Positions 1-8,815 of a DNA stretch of 64,000 nt are shown here, piece by piece. The notes beneath the pieces are model-generated. The model worked only from the letters and a program-made list of their open reading frames with translations. It had not been told where the DNA came from and made no database searches. Within the stretch, counting starts at the first letter, position 1. Each line of letters begins with the position of its first letter. Made by a program: the position numbers and the translations under genes. Source of the stretch: Betaproteobacteria bacterium (GTDB lineage Bacteria; Pseudomonadota; Gammaproteobacteria; Burkholderiales; Rhodocyclaceae); assembly GCA_020621405.1 (NCBI GenBank), contig JAHRYN010000001.1, positions 310,001-374,000 of the forward strand, read 5' to 3'.

Positions 1-765
1 ATCGTCGAGAAACAGCGTTGCGGTGCCGCGCGACCCCAGCGGTAAGGCGTCGTCGTTGTAGACAAGATCGTTGATGGTGTCGACGAAATCGAGGTTGCGA
101 TTGAGCAACTGGCCGGCTTCAAGCACACCGGTCTGCCGGCCCCGGGCGTCGAGTACCGGATGCGCGGCGTGGATCATCATGCCGCGCACTTCCTCGTCAC
201 GCGGGTCCGGACGCGCATTCGCAGTCGGCACGATGACCAGCCGCGCGCGCTCGCGCAGCGGCGGACCGACTTCGTCGAGCTGCCCGGCACTGAAGACGGA
301 CAATGCGATGCGTGCCTCACCGGCCAGCGCCGACAACACGACCGGCCACTCGGTACGGAGAGAGGCTGCGCCGCCCGCCGCGGGCAAACCGTCTTCGCCG
401 GCGGAACTGGCCACCAGCTTGCCATTCATGTCGAGCAGATGCAGGTAATCGAAGTGTCGCGAATGCGCCTGCTCGGCCAGCAGGGCATCGAGCGGCGCAC
501 CGCCCTCCATCGCCGCGCGCAGGCGTGCGGACGCGGCGAAGCCCGCCACCGCGAGCTGCTGCGCCTCAAGTACCCGGTCGAGATACTGGCGCGCAGTGAT
601 CAGCTCGGCGTTGACCTTGTAGACGAGCAGCCGGTCGTAGGCGGCGTTGCCCCAGTACACCACCAGGCCGATCAGCAGCGGCAGCATCAGAAGCGGCGGC
701 GCCAGCACCAGCACCAGCAGGCGCGCGCGCACCGAACCACCGCGCATTTTGGGAAACGGACGCAT
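1..765 (-). CDS. membrane sensor protein, N-terminal part (probable histidine kinase), cut by window edge
   Basis: The minus-strand frame is open from an ATG at 765 to the window edge, giving 255 residues with no stop. It begins with a short basic segment and one strong membrane helix (about residues 14-38, rich in L, V and P). A helical stretch and a soluble domain follow that resemble the extracytoplasmic sensing half of double-Cache-type kinases (FDYLHLLDMNGKLVASS, later HPVLDARGRQTGVLEAG). This arrangement is typical of large membrane-bound sensor kinases, but the catalytic part lies outside the window, so a chemoreceptor or diguanylate cyclase is also possible. The frame has the codon use of its neighbours. 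It is divergent from the flavoprotein gene starting at 852, leaving an 86-bp shared promoter region. Confidence 0.6.
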   Translation of the reverse strand, partial: MRPFPKMRGGSVRARLLVLVLAPPLLMLPLLIGLVVYWGNAAYDRLLVYKVNAELITARQYLDRVLEAQQLAVAGFAASARLRAAMEGGAPLDALLAEQAHSRHFDYLHLLDMNGKLVASSAGEDGLPAAGGAASLRTEWPVVLSALAGEARIALSVFSAGQLDEVGPPLRERARLVIVPTANARPDPRDEEVRGMMIHAAHPVLDARGRQTGVLEAGQLLNRNLDFVDTINDLVYNDDALPLGSRGTATLFLDD

Positions 766-851
766 CGCACGATGCTACTTCACGCACGGATCCGCGGGTG
801 GCTCGCCAACCCGTCTACACTCGTGCGTTCCGTTTTCCGCAGCAGGTCCGC

Positions 852-2042
852 ATGTACTTTGATGTCATAGTGATCGGCGCAGGCGCCGCCGGCATGATGA
901 GCGCCGCTGTCGCAGGTGCGCGCGGCCGCAGCGTGCTGCTGATCGACCACGCGGCCAAACTGGCCGAGAAGATCCGCATTTCGGGCGGCGGTCGCTGCAA
1001 CTTCACCAACCGCGACCTGAAGCCGGAGTGCTTCCTGTCGCAGAACCCCCATTTCTGCCGCTCCGCGCTGTCGCGATACACGCCGCGCGACTTCATCGAT
1101 CTGGTCGAACGTCACGGCATCGCCTGGCACGAGAAGACGCTGGGCCAGCTGTTCTGCGACGACTCGGCGACCCAGATCATCGGCATGCTGAAGGCGGAAT
1201 GCGATGCCGCCGGCGTGCGCTGGCAGATGCCGTCGGCCGTCCACAGCGTTGGCCGGGAAGGTGACGGCTTCCGGATCGACACCGACGACGGCACGCATGC
1301 GTGCGCCTCGCTGGTGGTCGCCACCGGCGGACTCACCGTACCGAAGATCGGCGCCACCCCGTTCGGCTACCGACTGGCAGAACAGTTCGGCCTCAAGGTC
1401 GTACCGCCCAAACCGGCGCTGGTTCCACTGGCACTGGACCCAGCCTGGCTGGCCGGTTTTGGCGAGTTGTCGGGTGCGTCCTTCGATTCGGTCGCGTCCT
1501 GCGCCGGCCCCGGCTTCCGTGAACAGACGCTGATCACGCATAGAGGCCTGTCGGGCCCGGCCATCCTTCAGGCATCAAGCTACTGGCAGCAGGCCGATGG
1601 CCGCGAGCCGCTCACCCTGGATCTGCTGCCGGACATCGACGACGCGGAAGCCTGGCTGCAGTCCGCCCGCAACGGCCGTCACACCCTGCCGGCATTGCTG
1701 GCCGAACACCTGCCGAAGCGTTTCGCCCAGCAGTGGCTGGACATCGAAGGAGGCGGCAAATGGGGCTGTGCAGTGGTCGAACTTTCACGCACGGCACTGG
1801 CCGACATCGCGCGACGGCTCAAGGGCTGGCAGATACAGCCTTCGGGCACGCTGGGCTACAACAAGGCTGAAGTGACACTCGGCGGCGTCGACACGCGCGA
1901 ACTCGACCAGCGCACGATGGCATCGCGCCGGATACCCGGCCTGTATTTCGTCGGAGAACTGGTGGATGTGACTGGCTGGCTCGGCGGCTACAACTTTCAA
2001 TGGGCCTGGTCATCCGGCTGGAGCGCCGGGCAGGCTGCCTGA
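852..2042 (+). CDS. HI0933/BaiN-family FAD-dependent oxidoreductase
   Basis: This 396-residue flavoprotein belongs to the HI0933-like (YhiN/BaiN) family of NAD(P)/FAD-dependent oxidoreductases. Its physiological substrate is generally unknown; one member, BaiN, acts on bile-acid intermediates. The N-terminus carries the dinucleotide-binding motif VIGAGAAGMM, followed by the family signature RISGGGRCNFTN near residue 50. The C-terminus has the conserved GELVDVTGWLGGYNFQWAW stretch that closes the FAD site. I place the start at the ATG at 852 because the FAD-binding strand begins directly after it. The frame extends upstream to 798, but those residues do not look like protein of this family. 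It is a single gene, followed by a 356-bp intergenic region. Confidence 0.85.
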   Translation: MYFDVIVIGAGAAGMMSAAVAGARGRSVLLIDHAAKLAEKIRISGGGRCNFTNRDLKPECFLSQNPHFCRSALSRYTPRDFIDLVERHGIAWHEKTLGQLFCDDSATQIIGMLKAECDAAGVRWQMPSAVHSVGREGDGFRIDTDDGTHACASLVVATGGLTVPKIGATPFGYRLAEQFGLKVVPPKPALVPLALDPAWLAGFGELSGASFDSVASCAGPGFREQTLITHRGLSGPAILQASSYWQQADGREPLTLDLLPDIDDAEAWLQSARNGRHTLPALLAEHLPKRFAQQWLDIEGGGKWGCAVVELSRTALADIARRLKGWQIQPSGTLGYNKAEVTLGGVDTRELDQRTMASRRIPGLYFVGELVDVTGWLGGYNFQWAWSSGWSAGQAA

Positions 2043-2398
2043 ATGTCGCAACAGAAGACATGCAAAAAGGATATTCATCGCTTCCATCATGCCTCGCCCG
2101 CCCGGCATCGCGCCTCATCCGGCTCACCGGGCGGGATGCTGCGGATCACGCCATGATCGTCATGGAATCAAGGCATTCCGCCAATGCGCGGCGCTGGATT
2201 GAAAATAGTGTTTGCTTCCCACGGACTATTCCCGTATAAGCACGCCTGTAGGTGATTTCAAGCATGAACGTGTTGTGCGTCGGTTCTCGATTTTCAAGTC
2301 AGTACTCCGCTTGCCATATTCCCCTTGAGGTTTCCCTGCGTTATGGTCATTGCACGTTGTGATGACCTGTTTAACTCTGTATTAAAAGGAATTCAAAA
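2043..2398. other. 356-bp intergenic region ahead of the cold-shock gene
   Basis: No gene is visible here. The region holds a long GC-rich inverted repeat (arms CCCGCCCGG at 2097-2105 and CCGGGCGGG at 2127-2135, 21-nt loop). It has no following T-run, so it is a poor intrinsic terminator, though it could still end the flavoprotein transcript or stabilise it. The remainder contains the putative csp promoter and an AT-richer leader of about 150 nt. Confidence 0.5.
2212..2240 (+). promoter_or_regulatory. putative sigma-70 promoter for the cold-shock gene
   Basis: A TTGCTT element at 2212-2217 is separated by 17 bp from TATAAG at 2235-2240. Transcription from about 2247 would give a leader of roughly 150 nt before the csp start codon. 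That agrees with the long, structured 5' leaders known for cspA-type mRNAs. It was read by eye. Confidence 0.4.
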
Positions 2399-2602
2399 AT
2401 GGCAACTGGTACTGTCAAGTGGTTCAACGACGCCAAGGGTTTCGGCTTCATTTCCCCGGATGATGGCGGTGAAGACCTGTTCGCGCACTTCTCCGCGATT
2501 CAAGGCAACGGCTTCAAGTCGCTGCAGGAAAACCAGAAGGTGTCGTTCGAAGTGACTCGCGGCCCGAAGGGTCTGCAGGCTTCGGAAATCAAGCCGCTCT
2601 GA
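2399..2602 (+). CDS. CspA-type cold-shock protein
   Basis: This 67-residue single cold-shock (OB-fold) domain is the normal length for bacterial CspA-family RNA chaperones, which bind single-stranded RNA and DNA and melt secondary structure. Both nucleic-acid binding motifs are intact: RNP1 as KGFGFI (about residues 15-20) and RNP2 as DLFAHF (about 28-33). The start [11 protein letters not shown] is canonical, and an AAAAGGAA ribosome-binding sequence lies at 2384-2391. The gene stands alone between a long leader and a strong terminator. Which of the several Csp paralogues this is cannot be told from sequence. Confidence 0.95.
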   Translation: MATGTVKWFNDAKGFGFISPDDGGEDLFAHFSAIQGNGFKSLQENQKVSFEVTRGPKGLQASEIKPL

Positions 2603-2643
2603 TCATTCAGGCTGCGTGATGCCGCTGCAAGGCGGCCACCGAT

Positions 2644-2676
2644 AAAAAAAGCGCACTTCAGGTGCGCTTTTTTTTC
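2644..2676. terminator. bidirectional intrinsic terminator between csp and ppsA
   Basis: The hairpin GCGCAC-TTCAG-GTGCGC (2651-2667) is flanked by an A-run on the left (2644-2650) and a T-run on the right (2668-2675). Read rightwards it ends the csp transcript. Read leftwards the A-run becomes a U-run and can end ppsA, whose stop is about 55 bp away. The two genes converge on this site. Confidence 0.85.
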
Positions 2677-2730
2677 GTCCCGGATTCGGTCCGGGGCCGG
2701 GACGCCGCATGCGCAGCGCCCCGATCTGCA

Positions 2731-5097
2731 TCATTCCTTGCTGTGCGCCGCGAACTTGAGCCAGGTTTCGACGACCGTATCCGGGTTCAGCGACACGCTC
2801 TGAATGCCCTCGTCCATCAGCCACAGTGCGAAGTCGGCATGGTCGGACGGCCCCTGCCCGCAGATGCCGACGTACTTGCCGAGCCGGTTCGCGGTACGTA
2901 TAGCCATCGACAGCAGCATCTTGACCGCCGGATCGCGCTCGTCGAACGCCGCGGCGACCAGACCGGAATCCCGATCCAGGCCCAGCGTCAGCTGGGTCAG
3001 GTCATTGGAGCCGATCGAGAAACCGTCGAAGTGTTCGAGGAACTGTTCGGCCAGCAGCGCGTTGGACGGGATTTCACACATCATGATCAGACGCAGCCCG
3101 TTCTCGCCACGCTTGAGGCCATGCTCGGCCAGCAGCTTCACGACCTCGGCCGCCTCGCCGACGTTGCGCACGAACGGCACCATCAGCTCAACGTTGGTCA
3201 GCCCGAGTTCGTCGCGCACGCGACGCATCGCGCGGCATTCCAGTTCGAAGCAGTCGCGGAAGCTGTGCGAGATGTAGCGCGAGGCGCCACGGAAACCCAG
3301 CATCGGGTTTTCTTCGTCCGGCTCGTAGATGTCGCCGCCGAGCAGTTTCTTGTATTCGTTGGACTTGAAGTCCGACAGGCGGACGATCACCGGCTTCGGC
3401 CAGAATGCCGCACCGATGGTGGCCACGCCTTCGACCAGCTTGTCGACGAAGAATGCTTCCGGACTGGCATAGCCGCGCGCGCGGCGACGGATTTCCTCGC
3501 GCAGCCGGGCCGGCGCCTGATCGATCTCCAGAATCGCCTTCGGGTGGATGCCGATCGTGTTGTTGATGACGAATTCCAGACGGGCCAGACCGACACCTGC
3601 ATTCGGCAGCTGTGCGAAATCGAACGCCAGTTCCGGATTGCCGACGTTCATCATGACCTTCAGCGGCAGATCCGGCAGATTGGACAGGTCGGACGTGATG
3701 ACTTCGTAATCCAGGCGACCGCGATAGATATTGCCGGTGTCGCCCTCGGCGCAGCTGGCCGTGACTTCCTCGCCTTCGGCCAGGGTTTCGGTCGCGTCGC
3801 CGCAACCGACGATGGCCGGAATGCCCAGTTCGCGCGCAATGATTGCCGCGTGACAGGTACGGCCGCCGCGGTTGGTGACGATGGCGGCCGCCTTCTTCAT
3901 CACCGGTTCCCAGTTCGGGTCGGTCATGTCGGTCACCAGCACGTCTCCGGCCTGCACCTTGTCCATCTCCGACGCATCGACGACGATGCGCACCGGACCG
4001 GCGCCGATCTTCTGGCCGATGGCGCGGCCGCTGGCCAGCACCTTGCCGAACTGCTTGAGGCGGAATTTCTGCTGGGTCAATCCGGATTCGTGCGACTTCA
4101 CGGTTTCCGGACGTGCCTGCAGGATGTACAGCGCGCCGTCGATGCCGTCCAGACCCCATTCGATGTCCATCGGACGACCGTAGTGCGCCTCGATCGTCAT
4201 CGCGTAGCGCGCGAGTTCGAGCACCTGTGCGTCGGTCAGCGAGAAGCGCTGGCGATCCGCATCGGCGACATCGACCGTCTGCACGCTGCGCCCGGCCGAA
4301 GCAGCCTGCGCGAACTCCATCTTGATCATTTTGCTGCCGAGCGCGCGGCGGATCACCGCCGGCTTGCCCGCGGCCAGCATCGGCTTGTGCACGTAGAACT
4401 CGTCCGGATTCACCGCACCCTGCACCACGGTTTCACCCAGGCCGTAGCTCGACGTGATGAACACCACGTCACGGAAACCGGATTCGGTATCCAGCGTGAA
4501 CATCACGCCGGCGGCGCCCTTGTCCGAACGCACCATGCGCTGCACGCCGGCCGACAGCGCGACGCCCGCATGCATGAAGCCCTTGTGCGCGCGGTAGCTG
4601 ATCGCGCGGTCGTTGTAGAGCGATGCGAACACTTCGCGGATCGCGTGCAGCACGTTGTCGATGCCGGAAATGTTCAGGAAGGTTTCCTGCTGGCCGGCGA
4701 ACGAGGCGTCCGGCAGATCCTCGGCGGTCGCGGAACTGCGTACCGCGAACGAACCGTTGCCGGCCGCATCGAGTTCGGCGTAGAAGGCGCGGATATCCGC
4801 TTCCAGCTGCGCCGGGAACGGCGTCTCCATCATCCACTGACGGATCTGCGCACCGGTGCGTGCCAGCGCATTCACGTCGTCGACATCCAGCGCTTCGAGC
4901 GCGGCATGGATGCGGTCGGCCAGGGCGTCCTGCGCCAGAAACTCGCGGAAAGCGTCTGCCGTCGTGGCAAAGCCTCCGGGCACGCGCACGGAACGGGGCA
5001 ACTGGCTGATCATTTCGCCCAGCGATGCATTCTTGCCACCGACGCTGTCGACGTCGGTCATGCGCAGCTGTTCGAACGGGATGACGTAGCGAGACAT
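2731..5097 (-). CDS. ppsA: phosphoenolpyruvate synthase
   Basis: This 788-residue enzyme converts pyruvate, ATP and water to PEP, AMP and phosphate in the cytoplasm, the entry step of gluconeogenesis from C3 compounds. The three expected parts are present: an N-terminal ATP/pyruvate-binding domain (start [20 protein letters not shown]), a swivelling phosphohistidine domain with [15 protein letters not shown] (catalytic His near residue 416), and a C-terminal TIM barrel that binds PEP and ends in FCGQ-like motifs ([17 protein letters not shown]). Length matches the family. The ATG at 5097 is chosen because it is preceded by AGAGAGGAT at a proper distance. Its regulator PpsR is normally the divergent neighbour but here lies 38 kb away at 43.3 kb. 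Confidence 0.97.
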   Translation of the reverse strand: MSRYVIPFEQLRMTDVDSVGGKNASLGEMISQLPRSVRVPGGFATTADAFREFLAQDALADRIHAALEALDVDDVNALARTGAQIRQWMMETPFPAQLEADIRAFYAELDAAGNGSFAVRSSATAEDLPDASFAGQQETFLNISGIDNVLHAIREVFASLYNDRAISYRAHKGFMHAGVALSAGVQRMVRSDKGAAGVMFTLDTESGFRDVVFITSSYGLGETVVQGAVNPDEFYVHKPMLAAGKPAVIRRALGSKMIKMEFAQAASAGRSVQTVDVADADRQRFSLTDAQVLELARYAMTIEAHYGRPMDIEWGLDGIDGALYILQARPETVKSHESGLTQQKFRLKQFGKVLASGRAIGQKIGAGPVRIVVDASEMDKVQAGDVLVTDMTDPNWEPVMKKAAAIVTNRGGRTCHAAIIARELGIPAIVGCGDATETLAEGEEVTASCAEGDTGNIYRGRLDYEVITSDLSNLPDLPLKVMMNVGNPELAFDFAQLPNAGVGLARLEFVINNTIGIHPKAILEIDQAPARLREEIRRRARGYASPEAFFVDKLVEGVATIGAAFWPKPVIVRLSDFKSNEYKKLLGGDIYEPDEENPMLGFRGASRYISHSFRDCFELECRAMRRVRDELGLTNVELMVPFVRNVGEAAEVVKLLAEHGLKRGENGLRLIMMCEIPSNALLAEQFLEHFDGFSIGSNDLTQLTLGLDRDSGLVAAAFDERDPAVKMLLSMAIRTANRLGKYVGICGQGPSDHADFALWLMDEGIQSVSLNPDTVVETWLKFAAHSKE

Positions 5098-5534
5098 GGG
5101 AATCCTCTCTTTGACTGAAGACGGCCGGATGCTGCCTTGACCGTTTGTGTTCCCGACGCGCCGCACGGGCGTACGGGAGCCCGGTATTCTAGTTAAAGTA
5201 GGTGCTGCACTGCGGAATTTTTTATGGCAAGCGTGACGTTTGAGGTTTGGAATCGCTTGTTTTTCGGCCAGCCCCCCGCGCGGAACCCAATGTTAATAAA
5301 GGGAAACCGAAAAACGCTCCTGTAACGGCGGGACCCCTGATGCTCCAGCCACGGCCGCCTCTGCCCCACCCGGTCTGTCACGCAGGACGGTGCCCGGCAG
5401 ATCCGGTTCCGTTTCCCCGATCATCGTCAGCAATCCACAGCCGCAGACAGTGTGCTGCAGCCCCTGGCTCAACCTCCTGGCCTGACGGAACCGGTCGAGC
5501 GACCGCCCGCCGAAGTCTCAGATCGCCGACGGAA

Positions 5535-5591
5535 TTCCCGGATCCGGGGCGCGCACTCTCACGAACGGGACGCCGCTCCCGGATACGGTAA
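5535..5591. promoter_or_regulatory. two imperfect TTCCCG-N4-CGGGAA palindromes upstream of the HiPIP gene
   Basis: TTCCCG-GATC-CGGGGC (5535-5550) and CTCCCG-GATA-CGGTAA (5576-5591) each match the island palindrome with two changes, and their centres are 41 bp (about four helical turns) apart. They sit about 85 and 125 bp upstream of the start predicted from the sigma-54 promoter at 5642, the usual distance of activator sites for NtrC-type regulators. The match is weaker than at 18.7, 35.1 or 40.8 kb. Confidence 0.4.
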
Positions 5592-5641
5592 TGAAACACG
5601 GCCTTTCCCGGTGCCGGAGCGGTTTTTCCGCGGAACGCCAC

Positions 5642-5659
5642 CGGGCATGCGATTTGCGT
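5642..5659 (+). promoter_or_regulatory. sigma-54 promoter candidate for the HiPIP gene
   Basis: The sequence CGGGCATGCGATTTGCGTT has GG (5644-5645) and GC (5656-5657) exactly 10 bp apart, with GGCATG and TTTGC matching the -24/-12 consensus TGGCAC-N5-TTGC. It would start transcription near 5669, about 37 nt before the GTG at 5706. Confidence 0.55.
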
Positions 5660-5705
5660 TATCGGCAGTGCCCCGACTGGAGGGCCAACTATCGGAGAAC
5701 CGAAG

Positions 5706-5978
5706 GTGAATACCCCCATCAATCAAGACCGCCGCCGGATGTTGAAGCTCGGAGGCACCGCCCTCGCGATGATCCCCGTGATCGCTCTGGCCGCGAAGAA
5801 TGACGGCATGCGCAGTTCGATGAAGTACAAGGATTCGCCCGAAGGAGACAAGGCCTGTGCCGATTGCGTGCAGTTCGTCGCCGGAAAAGGACCGAACGAC
5901 GCAGGTGGCTGCAAGATTTTCCCCGGCGACACCGAAATTTCGCCCAAGGGCTACTGCGTCGCGTGGGTCAAAGGCTGA
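5706..5978 (+). CDS. Tat-exported high-potential iron-sulfur protein (HiPIP)
   Basis: The gene encodes a 90-residue periplasmic one-electron carrier. The N-terminus is a twin-arginine signal (DRRRMLKLGG, then a hydrophobic stretch ending in ALAA). The mature part carries the four [4Fe-4S] cysteines at 51, 54, 69 and 84 (Cx2C-x14-C-x14-C) and the GYCVAW ending typical of HiPIPs. The start is GTG with GGAG about 10 bp upstream. HiPIPs shuttle electrons between cytochrome complexes and oxidases or photosystems; PioC in phototrophic iron oxidation and Iro-type proteins are examples. It lies alone on the plus strand at the left border of the island and has its own sigma-54 promoter candidate. Its redox partner is therefore probably one of the island cytochromes, which is inference. 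Confidence 0.93.
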   Translation: MNTPINQDRRRMLKLGGTALAMIPVIALAAKNDGMRSSMKYKDSPEGDKACADCVQFVAGKGPNDAGGCKIFPGDTEISPKGYCVAWVKG

Positions 5979-6188
5979 ACAGCCAGGGTACGACTCCGGG
6001 AACGCGCCCCAGGATCAGGGCGCAGTCCCGGCAGGCCGGCAACACACGGCACTGAAATCCGGGCCGCCCGGCCCGGCACCCTGCATGAGTACTGCGACGA
6101 CTGGCGCCCGCGCTGTCGTCACCTCGGGGGCCGGACCATCCGGTCACGACGAACGCAGTTCGGCCATCGCGCCGGCGCTACCGGCTGA

Positions 6189-7415
6189 TCACTTGCCCGG
6201 GCGCAGATGCGCCACGCCGCCGTAACTGCCTATCCAGAGGTCGCCGTCAGCCGTCGTCGCCATGGCGAAGATGTTGTTGGCGAACAGTCCGTCGGCCGTG
6301 GTCATCGTCCGGGCAAACTTGCCGTCCTGCCACTGCGTCAGGCCGTTGTTGGTGCCTATCCACATCCGGCCCTGCCGGTCCTGGTGCAGCATGAACACAT
6401 GATTGCCGGGCAGACCTTCGGCTGTCGTGTAACTCACCCACTTCCTGCCGTCGAAACGCGACAGGCCGCCACCCCAGGTTCCGGCCCAAACGTTGCCCTG
6501 CCGGTCGACCTCGAGCGACACCACGTAATTGGGGTTGTAGGCGACGTTGACGTCACCCAGACCCATTTCCTGTTTCTGCTTGGCGTGGTGCAGCGACTGC
6601 GTGCCCGGATCGTTGCGGAACGCGATGTCCTTCTTCACCTTCTCGTAGTCGGCGCCCAGCCCCCGGGCGTGGTTCCAGTTTTCCCAGCGGTTGTTGGAAA
6701 AGCGGGCCATGCCGCCTTCGGTGGCCAGCCAGATGTCGCCATTGCGCCCTTCCGCAAGACCGTATACCCAGTCGTTGGGCACACCACCCCGGGTGTTCTC
6801 CACCGTGAACAGGTCCCACTTGCTGCGGTCATCGAGATCACCGCCACGGATGCGGTTGGCGCCCGACCAGGTGGCGATCCAGATGTCGCCGTTCCTGGCC
6901 GTGATGACGTCGTAAACGAAGGCGTCGCCCAGACCTTCGGGAATATTGTAGGTCTTCCACGTGCCGCTCTTCTCATCGAGCAGCGACAGGCCGCCACCGT
7001 AGGTACCGACGGCGATCTGTCCCTTCACCTTGCCGACGAAGAACATGCCGTTCGACAGCAGGCCGTTGCGCACGTCGTACAGCTTGAAGCTGTCATCTCC
7101 GGTGTCGTAGCGGACCACGCCACCCGAGGTACCGACCCAGACCACCTTGCCTTCGGCGTAGATGGACTTCACGTTCTTGTTGCCGACACGGAAATGGGTA
7201 AACCTGGCCGCCGGGTCGACCGCCACCTTGCCTTCCCTCTCCTGCACCGTCGGAGCCACCGGCGGATGCTGCGGCATGCCTGCCACCGGCGGATGCACCG
7301 GAGCCGCCTGCGCCAGCAGCACCGGCGTGCCGTCCGCCCGGACCGGACCGGCGCCACCGCCCAGTGCCAGCAGCGCGAACGATGCGGCAAGCGCTGCGTA
7401 CCTGTACTGAATCAT
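6189..7415 (-). CDS. secreted regulator-propeller-type beta-propeller protein (copy B)
   Basis: This protein of about 408 residues has a clear signal peptide (MIQYRYAALAASFALLALGG, cleavage near VRADG). It has a short proline-rich stretch and then six to seven repeats of the 'two-component regulator propeller' type, such as GDIWIATWSGANRI, GDIWLATEGGMARF, GNVWAGTWGGGLSRF and GRMWIGTNNGLTQW. In classical hybrid sensors such blades sit in front of a kinase, but here no transmembrane or signalling domain follows, so it is a free periplasmic or secreted propeller. Ligand and partner are unknown. An ATG at 7436 directly follows the upstream stop, but the ATG at 7415 has AAGGGAAAG ahead of it and starts the signal peptide, so I prefer it. 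It is the last gene of the kinase/regulator operon and a paralogue of its neighbour. Confidence 0.75.
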   Translation of the reverse strand: MIQYRYAALAASFALLALGGGAGPVRADGTPVLLAQAAPVHPPVAGMPQHPPVAPTVQEREGKVAVDPAARFTHFRVGNKNVKSIYAEGKVVWVGTSGGVVRYDTGDDSFKLYDVRNGLLSNGMFFVGKVKGQIAVGTYGGGLSLLDEKSGTWKTYNIPEGLGDAFVYDVITARNGDIWIATWSGANRIRGGDLDDRSKWDLFTVENTRGGVPNDWVYGLAEGRNGDIWLATEGGMARFSNNRWENWNHARGLGADYEKVKKDIAFRNDPGTQSLHHAKQKQEMGLGDVNVAYNPNYVVSLEVDRQGNVWAGTWGGGLSRFDGRKWVSYTTAEGLPGNHVFMLHQDRQGRMWIGTNNGLTQWQDGKFARTMTTADGLFANNIFAMATTADGDLWIGSYGGVAHLRPGK

Positions 7416-7436
7416 GACTTTCCCTTTCCCGGTCAT

Positions 7437-8507
7437 CTATCGGGGCGCGATGCGCACGACGCCGCGCTTGGTGCCGGCCCAGATGTCGCCGTTCGGTGCG
7501 ACGGCGAGCGCATAGACGTTCTGGTCGAACAGTCCTTCCTTCGGGCCAAGCGTCGTCCAGGTCTTGCCGTCGTAGCGCGACACCCCCCTGTCGGTGCCGA
7601 ACCAGAAGACTCCGGCTTCGTCCTGGACCATCGAATAGACGATGTTGCCGGCCAGTCCGTCGTGGCTGGTCAGGCTGGTCCACTGTTTGCCGTCGTAGCG
7701 GCTGACACCGCCGCCCCAGGTACCGGCCCAGATCGAACCATCCGGCGCCGCATGGATGGAGAAGACGTAATTCGGGTTGTAGGACGGCAGGCCGTCGACC
7801 TGCGTCGTGAGGTCGTGGCGCGAGCGCGTGCCGAGGCCCGTATTGGCGCTGGCCTGAAGCTTTTCCGGATTCTCGCCGCCGAGGCCGTCCTTGTGGTTCC
7901 ACGACTTCCAGCGCTTGCCGTCGTACATCGTGACACCGCCTTCGGTACCGAACCACATGCGGCCGGCGCCATCCATCGTCAGGCCGTACACCCACTCGTT
8001 GATCAGTTCCTTCACATAGGTCCTGAACTTTCCGGTCGTCACGTTGAAATGATTGACGCCGGCCCAGGTGCCTATCCACAGATTTCCGGCGCGGTCGTTC
8101 TGGAACGAATAGATCCAGTAGTCGGCCAGCCCGTGCATGGGGAAATAGGTTTTCCACTTGCCGTCCTTGTAGCGCGAGGCGCCGCCGGCATTGGTGCCGA
8201 ACCACTTGTAGCCCTGGGAATCGACACCGATGGCAAAGACATACTCGTTCGCCAGGCCATCCTGACGGGTGAAGGTGTTGCGCGGCCGGGACGTCGCCAG
8301 ATCGATCTCCAGGGCGCCGACCGACGTGCCCACCCAGAGCGAGTTGGCGCTCTTTTCGACCGCCATCGCGCGGACGTACACGTTGTCGCCCACCTCGAAC
8401 GAGTCGACGACCCTCACACCTGCCTTGTCCGCCGCCTGCAGCGGCAGCGACATCGATACGGCAACGGCTGCGACAAGCAGACGCAGGAAGCGGCAGTCAG
8501 TTTTCAT
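7437..8507 (-). CDS. secreted regulator-propeller-type beta-propeller protein (copy A)
   Basis: This 356-residue paralogue of the downstream gene has a signal peptide (MKTDCRFLRLLVAAVAVSMS, cleavage near LQAAD) and is otherwise all beta-propeller. Blade motifs include NSLWVGTSVGALEI, GYKWFGTNAGGASRY, GNLWIGTWAGVNHF, GRMWFGTEGGVTMY, GSIWAGTWGGGVSRY and GDIWAGTKRGVVRI. The repeated W-x-GT-x-x-G cores are characteristic of Reg_prop blades. No signalling domain is attached. Its start overlaps the end of the mono-haem cytochrome gene by 4 bp (ATGA), indicating translational coupling. The function is not known; a scaffold for periplasmic cytochromes or a sensor subunit for the nearby kinase are both inference. 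Confidence 0.75.
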   Translation of the reverse strand: MKTDCRFLRLLVAAVAVSMSLPLQAADKAGVRVVDSFEVGDNVYVRAMAVEKSANSLWVGTSVGALEIDLATSRPRNTFTRQDGLANEYVFAIGVDSQGYKWFGTNAGGASRYKDGKWKTYFPMHGLADYWIYSFQNDRAGNLWIGTWAGVNHFNVTTGKFRTYVKELINEWVYGLTMDGAGRMWFGTEGGVTMYDGKRWKSWNHKDGLGGENPEKLQASANTGLGTRSRHDLTTQVDGLPSYNPNYVFSIHAAPDGSIWAGTWGGGVSRYDGKQWTSLTSHDGLAGNIVYSMVQDEAGVFWFGTDRGVSRYDGKTWTTLGPKEGLFDQNVYALAVAPNGDIWAGTKRGVVRIAPR

Positions 8508-8815
8508 CGCAGCGTTCTCGCATAGCCCAGGACATCGAGAATTTCGGGATCTTTCAGCACGCCGAAGAACGGCGGCATGGTCTTGCTGCCGGTCTTCACC
8601 GACTGCATGAGCATGACGTCGGGCTGGTCCAGACGTTCACCCAGCTGGAATTTCGGCGCGTCCGGCGCCACGCCCTCGCCGCGCAGGCCGTGACAGGCGG
8701 CGCAGTGCATCTGGTAGATCTGCTGTCCGCGCATCAGATTGGCCGCCTGCGCCGACCCGCCAGCCGTTGCCAGGACCGCAAGCACCAGCACCGCGCGGAA
8801 ATGCCTGTTCGTCAT
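8504..8815 (-). CDS. class I mono-haem cytochrome c
   Basis: A 103-residue exported cytochrome with signal peptide (cleavage near SAQAAN), one haem motif CAACH around residue 38, and a later MPPFFG segment that can give the axial Met. The fold is that of small class I electron-transfer cytochromes. It lies in the operon kinase-regulator-Sel1-cytochrome-propellers and overlaps both neighbours by 4 bp, so synthesis is coupled. It could pass electrons in the periplasm or report redox state to the kinase; the latter is inference. Confidence 0.88.
   Translation of the reverse strand: MTNRHFRAVLVLAVLATAGGSAQAANLMRGQQIYQMHCAACHGLRGEGVAPDAPKFQLGERLDQPDVMLMQSVKTGSKTMPPFFGVLKDPEILDVLGYARTLR

Larger units (their letters stand above)
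5098..5705. other. 608-bp intergenic region at the left end of the cytochrome island
   Basis: I see no convincing gene. Close to ppsA there is an AT-richer stretch with a -10-like TAGAAT (minus strand, 5186-5191) that may serve ppsA; the matching -35 is poor. The half nearer the HiPIP gene holds two imperfect copies of the island palindrome and a sigma-54 promoter candidate. The left junction of the island should lie inside this interval. Confidence 0.5.

Noticed and set aside
2662-5118. An open frame of over 800 codons on the plus strand opposite ppsA
   Set aside because: It is an antisense shadow of a GC-rich gene; composition is rich in R, Q, H and A with no family motif, while the minus strand encodes a complete PEP synthase.
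6207-8525. A 772-codon plus-strand frame opposite the two propeller genes
   Set aside because: It spans two separate minus-strand genes with clear signal peptides and blade repeats; no domain is visible in the plus reading.
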